A stretch of DNA of 64,000 nt from Sphingomonadaceae bacterium (lineage in GTDB: Bacteria; Pseudomonadota; Alphaproteobacteria; Sphingomonadales; Sphingomonadaceae), in contig JAFAZF010000040.1 in NCBI GenBank assembly GCA_019239915.1, positions 1 through 64,000 of the forward strand, read 5' to 3'. A program made the position numbers and the translations under genes. Below are positions 27,181 to 35,580 of the stretch, piece by piece. Position 1 is the stretch's first letter. The number at the start of each line of letters is the position of its first letter. The notes under the pieces were generated by a model. That model did no database searches. It was not told the DNA's origin and was given only the letters and a program-made list of their open reading frames with translations.

Positions 27181-27264
27181 CCGTTCACACTGAGCGCAGT
27201 CGAAGTGCGTACCCCGAGCATCGGCGTTTGCGGCACGTCCTTCGACTGCGCTCAGGACAAACGG
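27181..27264. repeat. dispersed palindromic repeat, copy 6
   Basis: An 84-base copy with ends CCGTTCACACTGAGCGCAG and CTGCGCTCAGGACAAACGG. It lies between aroE and coaE, genes usually tightly linked in this cluster, so it interrupts an otherwise compact operon. Confidence 0.85.
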
Positions 27265-27278
27265 GTTTCGGGAGGTGA

Positions 27279-28133
27279 TCATGCCGTCAGCAGCGCCCGC
27301 AACGCCGCGTCGCTCTCGGAATCGTCCGGCGCATCGGCACCGAAGAAGTGCCGGAACGCGATGCGCGCTTGACCGATCAGCATCGCCAGGCCGTCGATCG
27401 TTGGCAGCCCGGCCGCCTTCGCCTGCGAAAGCAGCGGTGTTTCGAGCGGGGCATAGACAATGTCGTAGACGATCGAGCCGGGCGGCGCGTGGCTGAGATC
27501 GCAAACCAGCGGCGGCTGCCCGGTCATGCCGAGCGTGGTGGCGTTGACGAACAGATCGAGCACGCCGGCGCGATCGTCGAACGCGAAGTCGGTAGGGCCG
27601 GCGAAATGATCGAGCGCGACGGCGTAACCTTTGGAGGCCGCCTCGTCGCGCAACGCTTCGGCCTTCGAAAGATCGCGGCCGGCGATCACGAGCGTGAAAC
27701 CCTCTGCTGCCAGCGCGTGCGCGATCGCGCGCGCCGCCCCACCGGTACCGAGGATGCGCGCCATCCGGAACAGATGCCGACGCGCGAGCACCGGTCGCAG
27801 CGGTTCGAGGAAGCCCGGCGCATCGCTGTTGTAGCCGACCAGTGCGCCATGCTCGGGCACGACGGTGTTCACCGCGCCGATCTTCGCCGCGAGCGGATCG
27901 AGGCGATCGAGCAATGGGATCACCGCCTGCTTATGCGGGACGGTGACGTTGCACCCGCGCCAGTAGAGGCTTTCGCGACGCTCGGCGAAGAAGGCGGCAA
28001 GATCGCCGGCAACGACATGCGTCTTGTTGTAGGCTGCATCCAGGCCAAGCCGCGCCAGCCAGAAGCCATGGATCAACGGCGATTTGGAATGCGCGATCGG
28101 ATCGCCGATCACCTCCGCAAAGGACAGGCTCAT
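27279..28133 (-). CDS. aroE: shikimate dehydrogenase
   Basis: A 284-residue AroE. The substrate-binding AHSKSPLIHGFWL is near the N-terminus and the catalytic lysine is in NVTVPHKQAVI. The NADP-binding loop lies in ILGTGGAARAIAHAL, and the C-terminal GLAMLIGQARIAFRHF is conserved. It reduces 3-dehydroshikimate in aromatic amino acid synthesis. Its ATG overlaps the maf stop by 4 bases (coupled translation). Confidence 0.94.
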   Translation of the reverse strand: MSLSFAEVIGDPIAHSKSPLIHGFWLARLGLDAAYNKTHVVAGDLAAFFAERRESLYWRGCNVTVPHKQAVIPLLDRLDPLAAKIGAVNTVVPEHGALVGYNSDAPGFLEPLRPVLARRHLFRMARILGTGGAARAIAHALAAEGFTLVIAGRDLSKAEALRDEAASKGYAVALDHFAGPTDFAFDDRAGVLDLFVNATTLGMTGQPPLVCDLSHAPPGSIVYDIVYAPLETPLLSQAKAAGLPTIDGLAMLIGQARIAFRHFFGADAPDDSESDAALRALLTA

Positions 28134-28729
28134 CGCGCGATCACGTCGCGTTCACGCAGCCAGGCCAGCAGCGGCAGCAGCGGCAGGCCCATCACCGTGA
28201 AATGGCTGCCCTCGATGCGCTCGAACAGCTGCGCGCCCATGCCCTCCAGCCGATAGCAGCCGACACAAGCGAGGATAGTCTCCCCCTCCGCATCAAGGTA
28301 GGATTCGAGAAAGGCGTCCGTAAAGGCGCGGACATGAAGCTTGGTGGCGTCGACATGCCGCCACACCGGCACGCCGTTCTGGCATGCCACCGCCGCGCTG
28401 ATCAGCTTATGCGGCCTTCCCCACAGCTGCCGGAGCTGCATCGCGGCTTCGGTTCGATCCTCGGCTTTGTCCAGCATGGTGCCGTCTTCGAGTTCGAGCG
28501 TCGAATCGCAGCCGAGCACGAGCGCGCCTGGCAACCGCCGCGACAACGACAACGCCTTCAGCTCGGCGAGCGCGTCGGCGAGCTGCCGCGCGTCATGCCC
28601 TTCCGCGCGCAGCGAGGCTTTCGCGGCATCCTCGTCGACGCTCGGCCGCACCGCCTCGAATGGCACCGCGGCGGCGGTCAGCATCGCACGCCGGCTGGCG
28701 CTGCCGGATGCGAGCACCAGGCGCGTCAC
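28130..28729 (-). CDS. Maf-like nucleotide pyrophosphatase
   Basis: A 199-residue Maf/HAM1-like protein beginning LVLASGSASRRAML, with VLGCDSTLELEDG and the acidic substrate-contact residues in AVACQNGVPVW. Maf proteins hydrolyse non-canonical or modified NTPs to prevent their incorporation. The length is typical for the YceF group. It overlaps both ppsR and aroE by 4 bases and is thus the middle gene of a tightly coupled trio. Confidence 0.92.
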   Translation of the reverse strand: MTRLVLASGSASRRAMLTAAAVPFEAVRPSVDEDAAKASLRAEGHDARQLADALAELKALSLSRRLPGALVLGCDSTLELEDGTMLDKAEDRTEAAMQLRQLWGRPHKLISAAVACQNGVPVWRHVDATKLHVRAFTDAFLESYLDAEGETILACVGCYRLEGMGAQLFERIEGSHFTVMGLPLLPLLAWLRERDVIAR

Positions 28730-29565
28730 GCCGTTTCCGCCGCTTCGTCTTGCACGGGGCTGCGCCGCTCGTTGACGAGGTTGATGATCGCCGCCGCCGT
28801 TTCCTCGATCGAACGACGCGTGACGTCGATCACCGGCCAGCCATTGTCGGAGAACAACCGTCGCGCATAGGCGACCTCGCTCATCACCCGCTCCTGATCG
28901 ACATAGGCGGTTTCCGGCACCTGGTTGAGCGAGAGCAGTCGGTTGCGGCGCACCTGGATCAGTCGATCGGGGCTTGTGGTGAGTCCGACGACGAGCGGAT
29001 GCTGCAGCCGGAACAGCGACGGCGGCGGCGGCGCCTCCACCACCAGCGGGATGTTGGCGACCTTGTAGCCGCGGTTGGCGAGGTAGATCGATGTCGGCGT
29101 CTTGGACGAGCGCGAGACTCCGGCAAGCACGATATCCGCTTCCTCCCAGTCCTCGGCGCCGACGCCGTCGTCGTGCGCAATCGTGAACTGGATCGCCTCG
29201 ACGCGGGCGAAATAGGCGGCATCGAGCGCATGCTGCCGCCCCGGGCGGGTATGCGCGGTGCGGCCGAGCATCCGCGACAGGGCTTCGATCACCGGATCCA
29301 GCGCCGACACCAAGGGAATACCGAGGGATTGGCAGCCGATCTCGAGCCGCTCGCGCAGCTTCGTCTCCGCGAGCGTGAAGATGACGATCCCTGGCCGCTG
29401 GCCGATCTCGACGAGCACGCGCTCGAGATGCCCCTCCGAGCGCACCATTGGCCAGAAATGCTTGATCGTCTCGACGCCTTCGAACCGCGCCAGCCCCGCC
29501 TTCACGACCATGTCGAGCGTCTCGCCCGTCGAATCCGACAGCAGATGGAGGTGGTGAACCGCCAT
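28726..29565 (-). CDS. ppsR: pyruvate/phosphate dikinase regulatory protein (kinase-pyrophosphorylase)
   Basis: A 279-residue DUF299 protein. It has HLHLLSDSTGETLDMVV at the N-terminus, the P-loop-like GVSRSSKTPTSIYLAN near the middle and the AYARRLFSDNGWPVIDVTRRSIEETAA tail. It reversibly phosphorylates PEP synthase or PPDK using ADP and removes the phosphate with Pi. The gene points away from the DnaA-box gap. A homologue of this gene next to hemE flanks the known origins of Caulobacter and Rickettsia. Confidence 0.92.
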   Translation of the reverse strand: MAVHHLHLLSDSTGETLDMVVKAGLARFEGVETIKHFWPMVRSEGHLERVLVEIGQRPGIVIFTLAETKLRERLEIGCQSLGIPLVSALDPVIEALSRMLGRTAHTRPGRQHALDAAYFARVEAIQFTIAHDDGVGAEDWEEADIVLAGVSRSSKTPTSIYLANRGYKVANIPLVVEAPPPPSLFRLQHPLVVGLTTSPDRLIQVRRNRLLSLNQVPETAYVDQERVMSEVAYARRLFSDNGWPVIDVTRRSIEETAAAIINLVNERRSPVQDEAAETA

Positions 29566-29858
29566 GTCTCAGGCGTGGACGAGGCTGTGGATGATCATTG
29601 CCGAAACGCTAGCGGAACCTGCCGCTCGCCGAAAGGCACGCGATTCCGTGCCCACGATTGAGGGTAGCGTTCCCGCTCTATCCACATCGAACGGTCTATC
29701 CCCAGCGGATGTGGATAACGGGGAAGGCGCAGCCGACTCCGCGAGACTCCTGGATCGATGCGCGGTCAAGCTGTTGGCAAAAAAGGCCGGGCCGCCTAAA
29801 CCCCGCTGCCAAGCGCCCTACTATCTTCCTCAAAACTTGAATCTATGAATCTAAGGTG
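29566..29858. other. putative chromosomal replication origin (ppsR-hemE intergenic region)
   Basis: A 293-base gap between divergent ppsR and hemE. It contains a perfect DnaA box TTATCCACA (29710-29718, minus strand), CTATCCACA (29678-29686, one mismatch), CTATCCCCA (29696-29704, two) and TCATCCACA (29586-29594, minus strand, one). An AT-richer tract ends in TTGAATCTATGAATCTAAGG before hemE and could be the unwinding element. Five GANTC sites are present. Position next to hemE is the established origin location in Caulobacter and Rickettsia. Neighbouring genes run outward on both sides. Confidence 0.75.
29678..29718. promoter_or_regulatory. DnaA box cluster
   Basis: Three DnaA-box-like 9-mers lie within 41 bases: CTATCCACA at 29678-29686, CTATCCCCA at 29696-29704 and, on the opposite strand, the perfect TTATCCACA at 29710-29718. 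The first two are in direct orientation and the last is inverted relative to them. Confidence 0.7.
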
Positions 29859-30929
29859 ATGACGAGCAGCCTGTCCGCGATGCCAGCGATCGAAACGCAT
29901 CGTTCCTTGCTCGCGGTGCTGCGCGGCGAGCGGCGTGATCCTCCGCCGGTCTGGCTCATGCGCCAGGCCGGGCGTTATCTGCCGGAATATCGTGCGTTGC
30001 GAGCGACCAAGGGCGGATTTCTCGAGCTCTGCTACGATCCGCAAGCCGCTGCCGAGGTGACGCTCCAGCCGATCCGGCGGTTCGGCTTTGACGGTGCGAT
30101 CCTGTTTTCGGACATCCTCGTGATTCCCCACGCGCTCGGGCAGGATCTCGCGTTCGAGGCCGGCGAAGGCCCACGTCTCTCCCCGCCTCTGCTCGATGGC
30201 CTGCTCGATGGTCTTGCCGCTGCGCCGGAACGCCTGTCGCCGGTATACGAGACGGTGCGCCGGGTTGCTGCGGCGCTACCGGCGGAGACGACCTTCCTCG
30301 GATTCGCGGGTTCGCCCTGGACGGTCGCCACCTACATGGTCGCGGGTCAGGGCTCCAAGGATCATGCCGCCGCCCGCCGCCTCGCGTACAAAGACCGCGA
30401 TGCCTTCGCGGCGCTGATCGAGCGCATCGTCGCAGCGACGATCGACTATCTTCTTGGTCAGATCGATGCCGGCGTGCACGCCGTGCAGTTGTTCGACAGT
30501 TGGGCGGGAAGTCTCGCGCCGGCGGAGTTCGAGCGCTGGGTGATCGAGCCCAACGCCGCGATCACAGCGGCGATCCACGCCAGGCGGCCGGGAATACCGG
30601 TGATCGGCTTTCCGAAGGGCGCAGGCGCCAAGCTGCTCGATTATGCCCGCGGCACCGGTGTCGATGCGATCGGCCTCGACGAGACGATCGATCCGGTTTG
30701 GGCGGCCGAGTGGCTGCCGGGAGACATGCCGCTGCAAGGCAATCTCGATCCGCTCGCGCTCGTCGAGGGCGGCGAGCCGCTGCGCAACGCGATTGGGCGC
30801 ATTCTCGCGGCGCTCGCCGGGCGGCCACACGTCATGAACCTCGGCCACGGCATCATCCCGGAAACGCCGGTTGCCCATGTCGAAGAGGCGCTCGACCTGA
30901 TCCGCGGCGCTCGCTTCGCGCGGGATTGA
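29859..30929 (+). CDS. hemE: uroporphyrinogen decarboxylase
   Basis: A 356-residue HemE with the family motif PVWLMRQAGRYLPEYR and FGFDGAILFSDILVIPHALG, followed by GFAGSPWTVATYM and the C-terminal NLGHGIIPETP. It decarboxylates uroporphyrinogen III in haem synthesis. Start choice is uncertain: ATG 29859 has AAGG immediately before it, and GTG 29856 and ATG 29880 are in frame. It is the first gene to the right of the presumed origin. Confidence 0.95.
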   Translation: MTSSLSAMPAIETHRSLLAVLRGERRDPPPVWLMRQAGRYLPEYRALRATKGGFLELCYDPQAAAEVTLQPIRRFGFDGAILFSDILVIPHALGQDLAFEAGEGPRLSPPLLDGLLDGLAAAPERLSPVYETVRRVAAALPAETTFLGFAGSPWTVATYMVAGQGSKDHAAARRLAYKDRDAFAALIERIVAATIDYLLGQIDAGVHAVQLFDSWAGSLAPAEFERWVIEPNAAITAAIHARRPGIPVIGFPKGAGAKLLDYARGTGVDAIGLDETIDPVWAAEWLPGDMPLQGNLDPLALVEGGEPLRNAIGRILAALAGRPHVMNLGHGIIPETPVAHVEEALDLIRGARFARD

Positions 30930-30946
30930 GCGAGGGAGATCATATT

Positions 30947-31033
30947 CTGTTTGTCCTGAGCGAAGGCGAAGGACGTGCGGCGGCAGGCGCTGTTCTGTTT
31001 GGCACGTGCTTCGACTACGCTCGGCACGAACGG
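30947..31033. repeat. dispersed palindromic repeat, copy 7
   Basis: An 87-base copy between hemE and hemJ with ends CTGTTTGTCCTGAGCGAAGG and CTACGCTCGGCACGAACGG. It shares the GAAGGACGTGCGGCG and GCACGTGCTTCGACT blocks with copy 8. It ends 19 bases before the hemJ GTG. Confidence 0.8.
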
Positions 31034-31052
31034 ATCTGGTGGAGCGGACGGC

Positions 31053-31508
31053 GTGACAGGCTTTCTCGGCAGCGCCTATCTCTGGGTGAAGGCGGCACAC
31101 CTCATCTTCGTGATCTTCTGGATCGCGGGGCTGCTGATGCTGCCGCGCTACTATGTCTATCACCGCGCGGTTGCGTCCGGCGCGCCTGAGGATGCGCTGT
31201 GGATCGAGCGCGAGCGGCGGCTGCGCAAGGTGATCATCACGCCCGCGATGATCATCGTCTGGGTGCTGGGGCTGCTGCTCGCCGCCAATATTGGCTTGTT
31301 CGATGGCCAGGCGGGTCTCGGCTGGCTGCACGCGAAGCTAGCCATCGTGATCTTGCTGTCGGGCTATCACGGCTGGATGATCGGCTATGGCAAGAAACTG
31401 GCGCGTGGCGAGCGGCCGAGCTCGGACCGGACGCTGCGGATCATGAACGAGGTGCCGACGCTGGCGACGGCGATCATCGTGATCCTCGTGATCGTGAGGC
31501 CGTTCTGA
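31053..31508 (+). CDS. hemJ: protoporphyrinogen IX oxidase HemJ (CopD-like)
   Basis: A 151-residue protein with four membrane segments. The conserved histidine and arginine residues of KAAHLIFVIFWIAG, MLPRYYVYH, RLRKVIITPAMI and WLHAKLAIVILLSGYHGW match HemJ. It oxidises protoporphyrinogen IX in the membrane of bacteria lacking HemY/HemG. The start is GTG 31053 with GGAG nine bases upstream. A longer frame would start in the palindromic repeat. hemE-hemJ-rho order is a regular alphaproteobacterial origin-side arrangement. Confidence 0.92.
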   Translation: MTGFLGSAYLWVKAAHLIFVIFWIAGLLMLPRYYVYHRAVASGAPEDALWIERERRLRKVIITPAMIIVWVLGLLLAANIGLFDGQAGLGWLHAKLAIVILLSGYHGWMIGYGKKLARGERPSSDRTLRIMNEVPTLATAIIVILVIVRPF

Positions 31509-31846
31509 TGCTGCTCGCCAGCTTGGTTCTCGCTACCGCTTTGCCCGCAGCGGCGGACGCGGATCTGCGCTGCTTCATCACCACCGCGGTGATCGCCGGC
31601 AATGCCGATGCCGGCTCGCAGCCGGTCGCGATGGAGTCGCTGCTCTACTGGCTCGGTCGCTTGGACGCGCAGATGGACGACGAAACGTTGAAGCGGCGCG
31701 TCGCCGCCGAAGTCGGCAAGATGACGCAGGCGGAATTTCAGGCCGACGCGCAGCGCTGCGGTACCGAGATCAAGACGCGCGGCGCCGCTGTGCAGGACCT
31801 CGGTCAGGCGATCCAGAACAGCGCCAAATCGCCGGTTGGAAAATAG
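31508..31846 (+). CDS. small exported protein of unknown function coupled to hemJ
   Basis: A 112-residue protein with a signal peptide (MLLASLVLATALPAAADA). The mature helical domain contains two cysteines (DLRCFITTA and AQRCGTEIK) that could form a disulfide. No family was recognised. Its ATG overlaps the hemJ TGA by one base (TGATG), so it is translationally coupled to the haem enzyme. A periplasmic role near haem or redox metabolism is possible but only suggested by position. Confidence 0.7.
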   Translation: MLLASLVLATALPAAADADLRCFITTAVIAGNADAGSQPVAMESLLYWLGRLDAQMDDETLKRRVAAEVGKMTQAEFQADAQRCGTEIKTRGAAVQDLGQAIQNSAKSPVGK

Positions 31847-31854
31847 CGGCCGGC

Positions 31855-31883
31855 TTGACTTGAGCGGGAGCGAATCCTAATTC
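31855..31883 (+). promoter_or_regulatory. possible rho promoter
   Basis: TTGACT at 31855-31860 is a good -35 hexamer, and CCTAAT (31876-31881) or TAATTC (31878-31883) could be the -10. It lies 105-130 bases upstream of the rho ATG, leaving a leader of about 100 bases, as expected for autoregulated rho genes. The -10 matches are mediocre. Confidence 0.3.
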
Positions 31884-31988
31884 GATCAAAGTGCGCCCGC
31901 TTCCCTGCGGACAGCGCCTCTTTTCACAGCACCGCTTGCGCCGTTCCGTCGCCCGCTGTCACACTCTCCCCGCCAGGAAGCTCACTTT

Positions 31989-33245
31989 ATGCATCTGAAA
32001 GAGCTCAAGACGAAGTCACCCGCCGAACTGGTCGGGATGGCGGAGGAGCTCGGCGTCGAAAGCGCCTCCACCCTGCGCAAGCAGGACCTCATGTTCGCGA
32101 TCCTCAAGGTCCAGGCCGAGAATGGCGAGCAGATCATGGGCGTCGGCACGATCGAGGTGCTGCCCGACGGTTTCGGTTTCCTGCGCTCGCCCGAAGCCAA
32201 TTATCTCGCCGGCCCCGACGACATCTACGTTTCGCCCAATCAGGTCCGCAAATTCGGACTGCGCACCGGCGATACGGTCGAGGGCGAGGTCCGCGGCCCC
32301 AAGGATGGCGAGCGCTATTTCGCGCTGACCCGCCTCGTCTCGGTCAATTTCGACGATCCCGACGTCGTTCGCCATCGCGTCAACTTCGACAACCTCACGC
32401 CGCTCTACCCGGACGAGAAGCTGCGGCTCGACACGCTCGACCCCACCGTCAAGGACAAGTCGGCGCGGGTGATCGACATCGTCTCGCCGCAGGGCAAGGG
32501 CCAGCGCGCGCTGATCGTCGCGCCGCCGCGCGTCGGCAAGACCGTTCTGCTCCAGAACATCGCCAAGGCGATCACCGACAATCATCCCGAGGTGTTCCTG
32601 ATCGTGCTGCTCATCGACGAGCGGCCCGAGGAAGTCACCGACATGGAGCGTTCGGTGAACGGCGAGGTGATCTCCTCGACCTTCGACGAGCCAGCCCAGC
32701 GCCACGTCCAGGTCGCCGAGATGGTGATCGAGAAGGCCAAGCGCCTCGTCGAACACAAGAAGGATGTCGTGATCCTGCTCGATTCGATCACCCGCCTCGG
32801 TCGCGCCTACAACACGGTGGTGCCGAGCTCGGGCAAGGTGCTCACTGGCGGCGTCGACGCCAACGCGCTGCAGCGGCCGAAGCGCTTCTTCGGCGCGGCG
32901 CGCAACATCGAGGAAGGCGGCTCGCTCTCGATCATCGCCACCGCGCTGATCGACACCGGCAGCCGCATGGACGAGGTCATCTTCGAGGAGTTCAAGGGCA
33001 CCGGCAATTCCGAGATCATCCTCGACCGCAAGGTGGCCGACAAGCGCGTCTTCCCGGCGATGGACGTCGGCAAGTCAGGCACTCGCAAGGAGGAGCTGCT
33101 CGTCGAGAAGGCGAAGCTCACCAAGATGTGGGTGCTGCGCCGCATCCTCATGCAGATGGGCACCATCGATGCGATGGAGTTCCTGCTCGACAAGATGAAG
33201 GACTCGAAGACCAACGAGGACTTCTTCGATTCGATGAACCAGTAA
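31989..33245 (+). CDS. rho: transcription termination factor Rho
   Basis: A 418-residue Rho. The N-terminal helical and cold-shock-like RNA-binding domains contain [23 protein letters not shown]. The RecA-like ATPase contains Walker [12 protein letters not shown] (near residue 178), Walker B-region [17 protein letters not shown], the Q-loop GGVDANALQ and the R-loop segment [11 protein letters not shown]. It unwinds RNA to end transcription. Length is normal with no insertion domain. It follows hemJ in the canonical origin-side order. Confidence 0.97.
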   Translation: MHLKELKTKSPAELVGMAEELGVESASTLRKQDLMFAILKVQAENGEQIMGVGTIEVLPDGFGFLRSPEANYLAGPDDIYVSPNQVRKFGLRTGDTVEGEVRGPKDGERYFALTRLVSVNFDDPDVVRHRVNFDNLTPLYPDEKLRLDTLDPTVKDKSARVIDIVSPQGKGQRALIVAPPRVGKTVLLQNIAKAITDNHPEVFLIVLLIDERPEEVTDMERSVNGEVISSTFDEPAQRHVQVAEMVIEKAKRLVEHKKDVVILLDSITRLGRAYNTVVPSSGKVLTGGVDANALQRPKRFFGAARNIEEGGSLSIIATALIDTGSRMDEVIFEEFKGTGNSEIILDRKVADKRVFPAMDVGKSGTRKEELLVEKAKLTKMWVLRRILMQMGTIDAMEFLLDKMKDSKTNEDFFDSMNQ

Positions 33246-33254
33246 CGGGCGCCG

Positions 33255-33566
33255 ATGATCGTCGAACATGCCATCTTGCGCGTGCGCGACGGACAGGGAT
33301 CGGATTTCGAAGACGCGATGCGTCGCGCGGTTCCGCTGATCGCCGCGTCTCCCGGCTTTCAGGGTATCGAGGTTCGTCCCGCGGCTGAAATGGCGGGAAG
33401 CTACCTGCTGCTGGTCTGGTGGAACGATGTCGCCAGCCATCGCGATGGTTTCCGCAAGTCCGATCGCTATCAGCAGTGGCGTGCTTTGCTCCACGGCTTC
33501 TATGAACCGATGCCTGAGGTCGGCTATTACGGTCCCTCAGTGATCAACTACCTGCAAGAAAGCTAA
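33255..33566 (+). CDS. antibiotic biosynthesis monooxygenase (ABM) domain protein
   Basis: A 103-residue ferredoxin-like ABM protein. It has a MIVEHAILRVRDGQGSDFE start, a central SPGFQGIEVRP and a SYLLLVWWNDVASHRDGFRKSDRYQQWRALLHGFYEP region that defines the dimeric alpha/beta barrel. Related small proteins act as haem-degrading or quinone monooxygenases, or have unknown roles. It follows rho by 9 bases and precedes a membrane protein by 9 bases, so it may be part of the rho transcript. Confidence 0.78.
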   Translation: MIVEHAILRVRDGQGSDFEDAMRRAVPLIAASPGFQGIEVRPAAEMAGSYLLLVWWNDVASHRDGFRKSDRYQQWRALLHGFYEPMPEVGYYGPSVINYLQES

Positions 33567-33575
33567 TTGCATGCC

Positions 33576-34220
33576 ATGATCGCGATCTGGCAGCATATCG
33601 TCAGCGATTTCGCCAATATCGGCTCGTCCGAAGCGCTCGCGGCCTTCGGTCAGGTCCTGATGATCGACGTGATGCTCGCCGGCGATAATGCGATCGTCGT
33701 CGGGGCGCTCGCATCGGGGCTCTCTCCCGTCGCGCGGCGGCGCGTGATCCTGATCGGCATTCTCGCCGCGCTCGTCCTGCGGATCATCTTCGCGCTCGCC
33801 GTGAGCCAGTTGCTTCAGCTCGTCGGGCTCGTATTCGCCGGCGGGCTGCTGCTGCTGTGGGTGGCCTGGAAGATGTGGCGCGAGCTCCGCCAGCCGCACG
33901 CACAGGATGCCGCGCAGGTCAAACCGGCGAAAAGCTTCGCGGCGGCCGCCTGGTCGGTGGCGCTCGCCGATATCAGCATGAGCCTCGATAATGTGCTGGG
34001 CGTCGCCGGCGCGGCGCGCGAGCATCCCGGTATCCTGATCGTGGGCTTGCTGCTCTCGGTGGTGCTGATGGGCGTCGCCGCGAACCTGCTCGCGCGCGTG
34101 ATCGGCCGTTATCGCTGGATCGCCTATTTCGGCCTGGCCGTGATCGTCTACGTCGCCGGCAAGATGATCTACGAGGGCCTCTATGCCCACGATACGGGAC
34201 TGATCCCCTATCTGAGCTGA
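33576..34220 (+). CDS. TerC/YjbE family integral membrane protein
   Basis: A 214-residue protein with about seven membrane segments and the conserved acidic motif MIDVMLAGDNAIVVGALA, repeated in ADISMSLDNVLGVAGAA. The family has been linked to metal, especially manganese, export and protein metalation at the membrane. ATG 33576 is preferred to an in-frame TTG at 33567 directly after the previous stop. Its 3' end overlaps the convergent HAD gene by 13 bases. Confidence 0.85.
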   Translation: MIAIWQHIVSDFANIGSSEALAAFGQVLMIDVMLAGDNAIVVGALASGLSPVARRRVILIGILAALVLRIIFALAVSQLLQLVGLVFAGGLLLLWVAWKMWRELRQPHAQDAAQVKPAKSFAAAAWSVALADISMSLDNVLGVAGAAREHPGILIVGLLLSVVLMGVAANLLARVIGRYRWIAYFGLAVIVYVAGKMIYEGLYAHDTGLIPYLS

Positions 34221-34885
34221 TCGATCGCGAGAAGCCTCGCCGCGGTACCGAAATCCGGCGCGATCTCGGTCACACCGATGGCGCGCAGCGTATCGGCGTG
34301 TTCGGGTGCGCAATGATTGCCCGCCGTAAGCCCGATCACGCGCGCACCGGAGGCGAGCGCGCCTGTCGCGCCGACCGGTGAATCCTCAATGATCGCGCAG
34401 TCACCGATCGGGACGCCGAGCGCGTTCGCTGCAAACAGGTAGATGTCAGGCGCCGGCTTGCCGCGTGTGACATGTTCGCGGCCGCTGTATAGGTGATCGC
34501 CGAAGGCTAAGGCGAGGCCGATATGGTCGAGATGCGCGCGGATCCATTCCGTCGAACTCGACGAGCAGATCGCGCGCGGCAGCTCCGGCGGCAGCGACTG
34601 GACGAAGGCGATTGCACCGGCGACCGCCTCCACCCCTTCCTCCATCGTGCGGCGGTTTTCCGCGGTCCGCGCGGCCTGGAAATCTTCAGGCACGGCACGC
34701 CCGATCCAGCGCTCGACCGCGCCGATGAAGTCCGCGCCGGCCAGCCCCATGAAGTTCGCCATCGATTGCTCGGGCGTCGTCGGGTGGCCGATCGCGGTCA
34801 GATAGTCGGCGATCTGCTTGTTGCCGGCATATTCGCTCTCGATCAGCACGCCGTCAAAATCGAAGATGAGCGCCTGCGGCCTCAT
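34208..34885 (-). CDS. HAD-superfamily phosphatase (beta-phosphoglucomutase-like)
   Basis: A 225-residue HAD hydrolase with the nucleophile/acid pair in ALIFDFDGVLIESE (D9, D11). It also has the cap domain, motif II in RAICSSSS, motif III lysine in RGKPAPDIYLFAA and motif IV in CAIIEDSPVGATGALASG. The cap type and GKPAPDIY suggest a sugar- or phosphoglycolate-type phosphatase, but the substrate is not determinable. It is coupled to yggS upstream by a 4-base overlap. Confidence 0.87.
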   Translation of the reverse strand: MRPQALIFDFDGVLIESEYAGNKQIADYLTAIGHPTTPEQSMANFMGLAGADFIGAVERWIGRAVPEDFQAARTAENRRTMEEGVEAVAGAIAFVQSLPPELPRAICSSSSTEWIRAHLDHIGLALAFGDHLYSGREHVTRGKPAPDIYLFAANALGVPIGDCAIIEDSPVGATGALASGARVIGLTAGNHCAPEHADTLRAIGVTEIAPDFGTAARLLAIDQLR

Positions 34886-35559
34886 GCCCGTGCGCCGAAC
34901 AGGGCGGTGCCGATGCGGACATGCGTCGCGCCGAGCATCACTGCCGTCTCGTAGTCGCCCGACATGCCCATGCTGCGCACCGGCAAGCCATTGCGATCTG
35001 CAAGTTCGCCGAGGAGCGCGAAATAGGGCGCGGGCTCCAGCGCCGTCGGCGGCACGCACATCAACCCCGATACGGTAAGCCCAGCCCCCCTCGCCTCTTC
35101 GATCAGCGTGGGCAGCGCGGCGATGGCGCAGCCGCCCTTTTGCGGCTCGGCGCCGATGTTCACCTGCGCGAACAGCAGCGGTTGCCGCCCTGCCCGCTCG
35201 CACGCCCGTGCCAGTGCCGCCGTCAGCGAGGGTCGATCGAGCGAATGGATCGCGTCGAACAGCGCCACCGCGTCGGCGGCCTTGTTGCTCTGAAGCTGGC
35301 CGACGAGGTGGAGCTCGATGTCGGCATGCCGTTCGCGCAGCGCGGGCCATTTGTCCTGCGCTTCCTGCACGCGATTCTCGCCGAAACGGCGCTGCCCAGC
35401 CGCGATCAGCGGCACGATCGCATCCGCCGCGCAGTTCTTGGAAACCGCGATCAGCGCGACGTCTTCCGGTCGGCGGCGTGCGAGCGCCGCGGCGTGCGCG
35501 ATGCGGCTATGGATTTCCGCCAGACGCGTCGCCGGGTTGTGATCTTCGCTGTCTGCCAT
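34882..35559 (-). CDS. YggS family PLP homeostasis protein
   Basis: A 225-residue YggS/PLPBP protein. The PLP lysine is in LIAVSKNCAAD, followed by RRFGENRVQEAQDKW, ELHLVGQLQSNKAADA, SLDRPSLTAAL, GLMCVPP and the phosphate-binding MGMSGDYETAVMLGATHVRIGTALFG. It buffers pyridoxal phosphate. ATG 35559 has AGGA at correct spacing, and ATG 35565 two codons upstream lacks room for it. It is divergent from the ThiE-like gene with a 21-base gap. Confidence 0.93.
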   Translation of the reverse strand: MADSEDHNPATRLAEIHSRIAHAAALARRRPEDVALIAVSKNCAADAIVPLIAAGQRRFGENRVQEAQDKWPALRERHADIELHLVGQLQSNKAADAVALFDAIHSLDRPSLTAALARACERAGRQPLLFAQVNIGAEPQKGGCAIAALPTLIEEARGAGLTVSGLMCVPPTALEPAPYFALLGELADRNGLPVRSMGMSGDYETAVMLGATHVRIGTALFGARA

Positions 35560-35580
35560 GGTCATCCTATAGGAAGCGCG

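Noticed and set aside
29777-29790. A-tract with GGCC repeats in the origin gap as a minus-strand terminator
   Set aside because: The stem is only 4 bp and no minus-strand gene lies upstream. It is more likely part of the AT-richer origin DNA.
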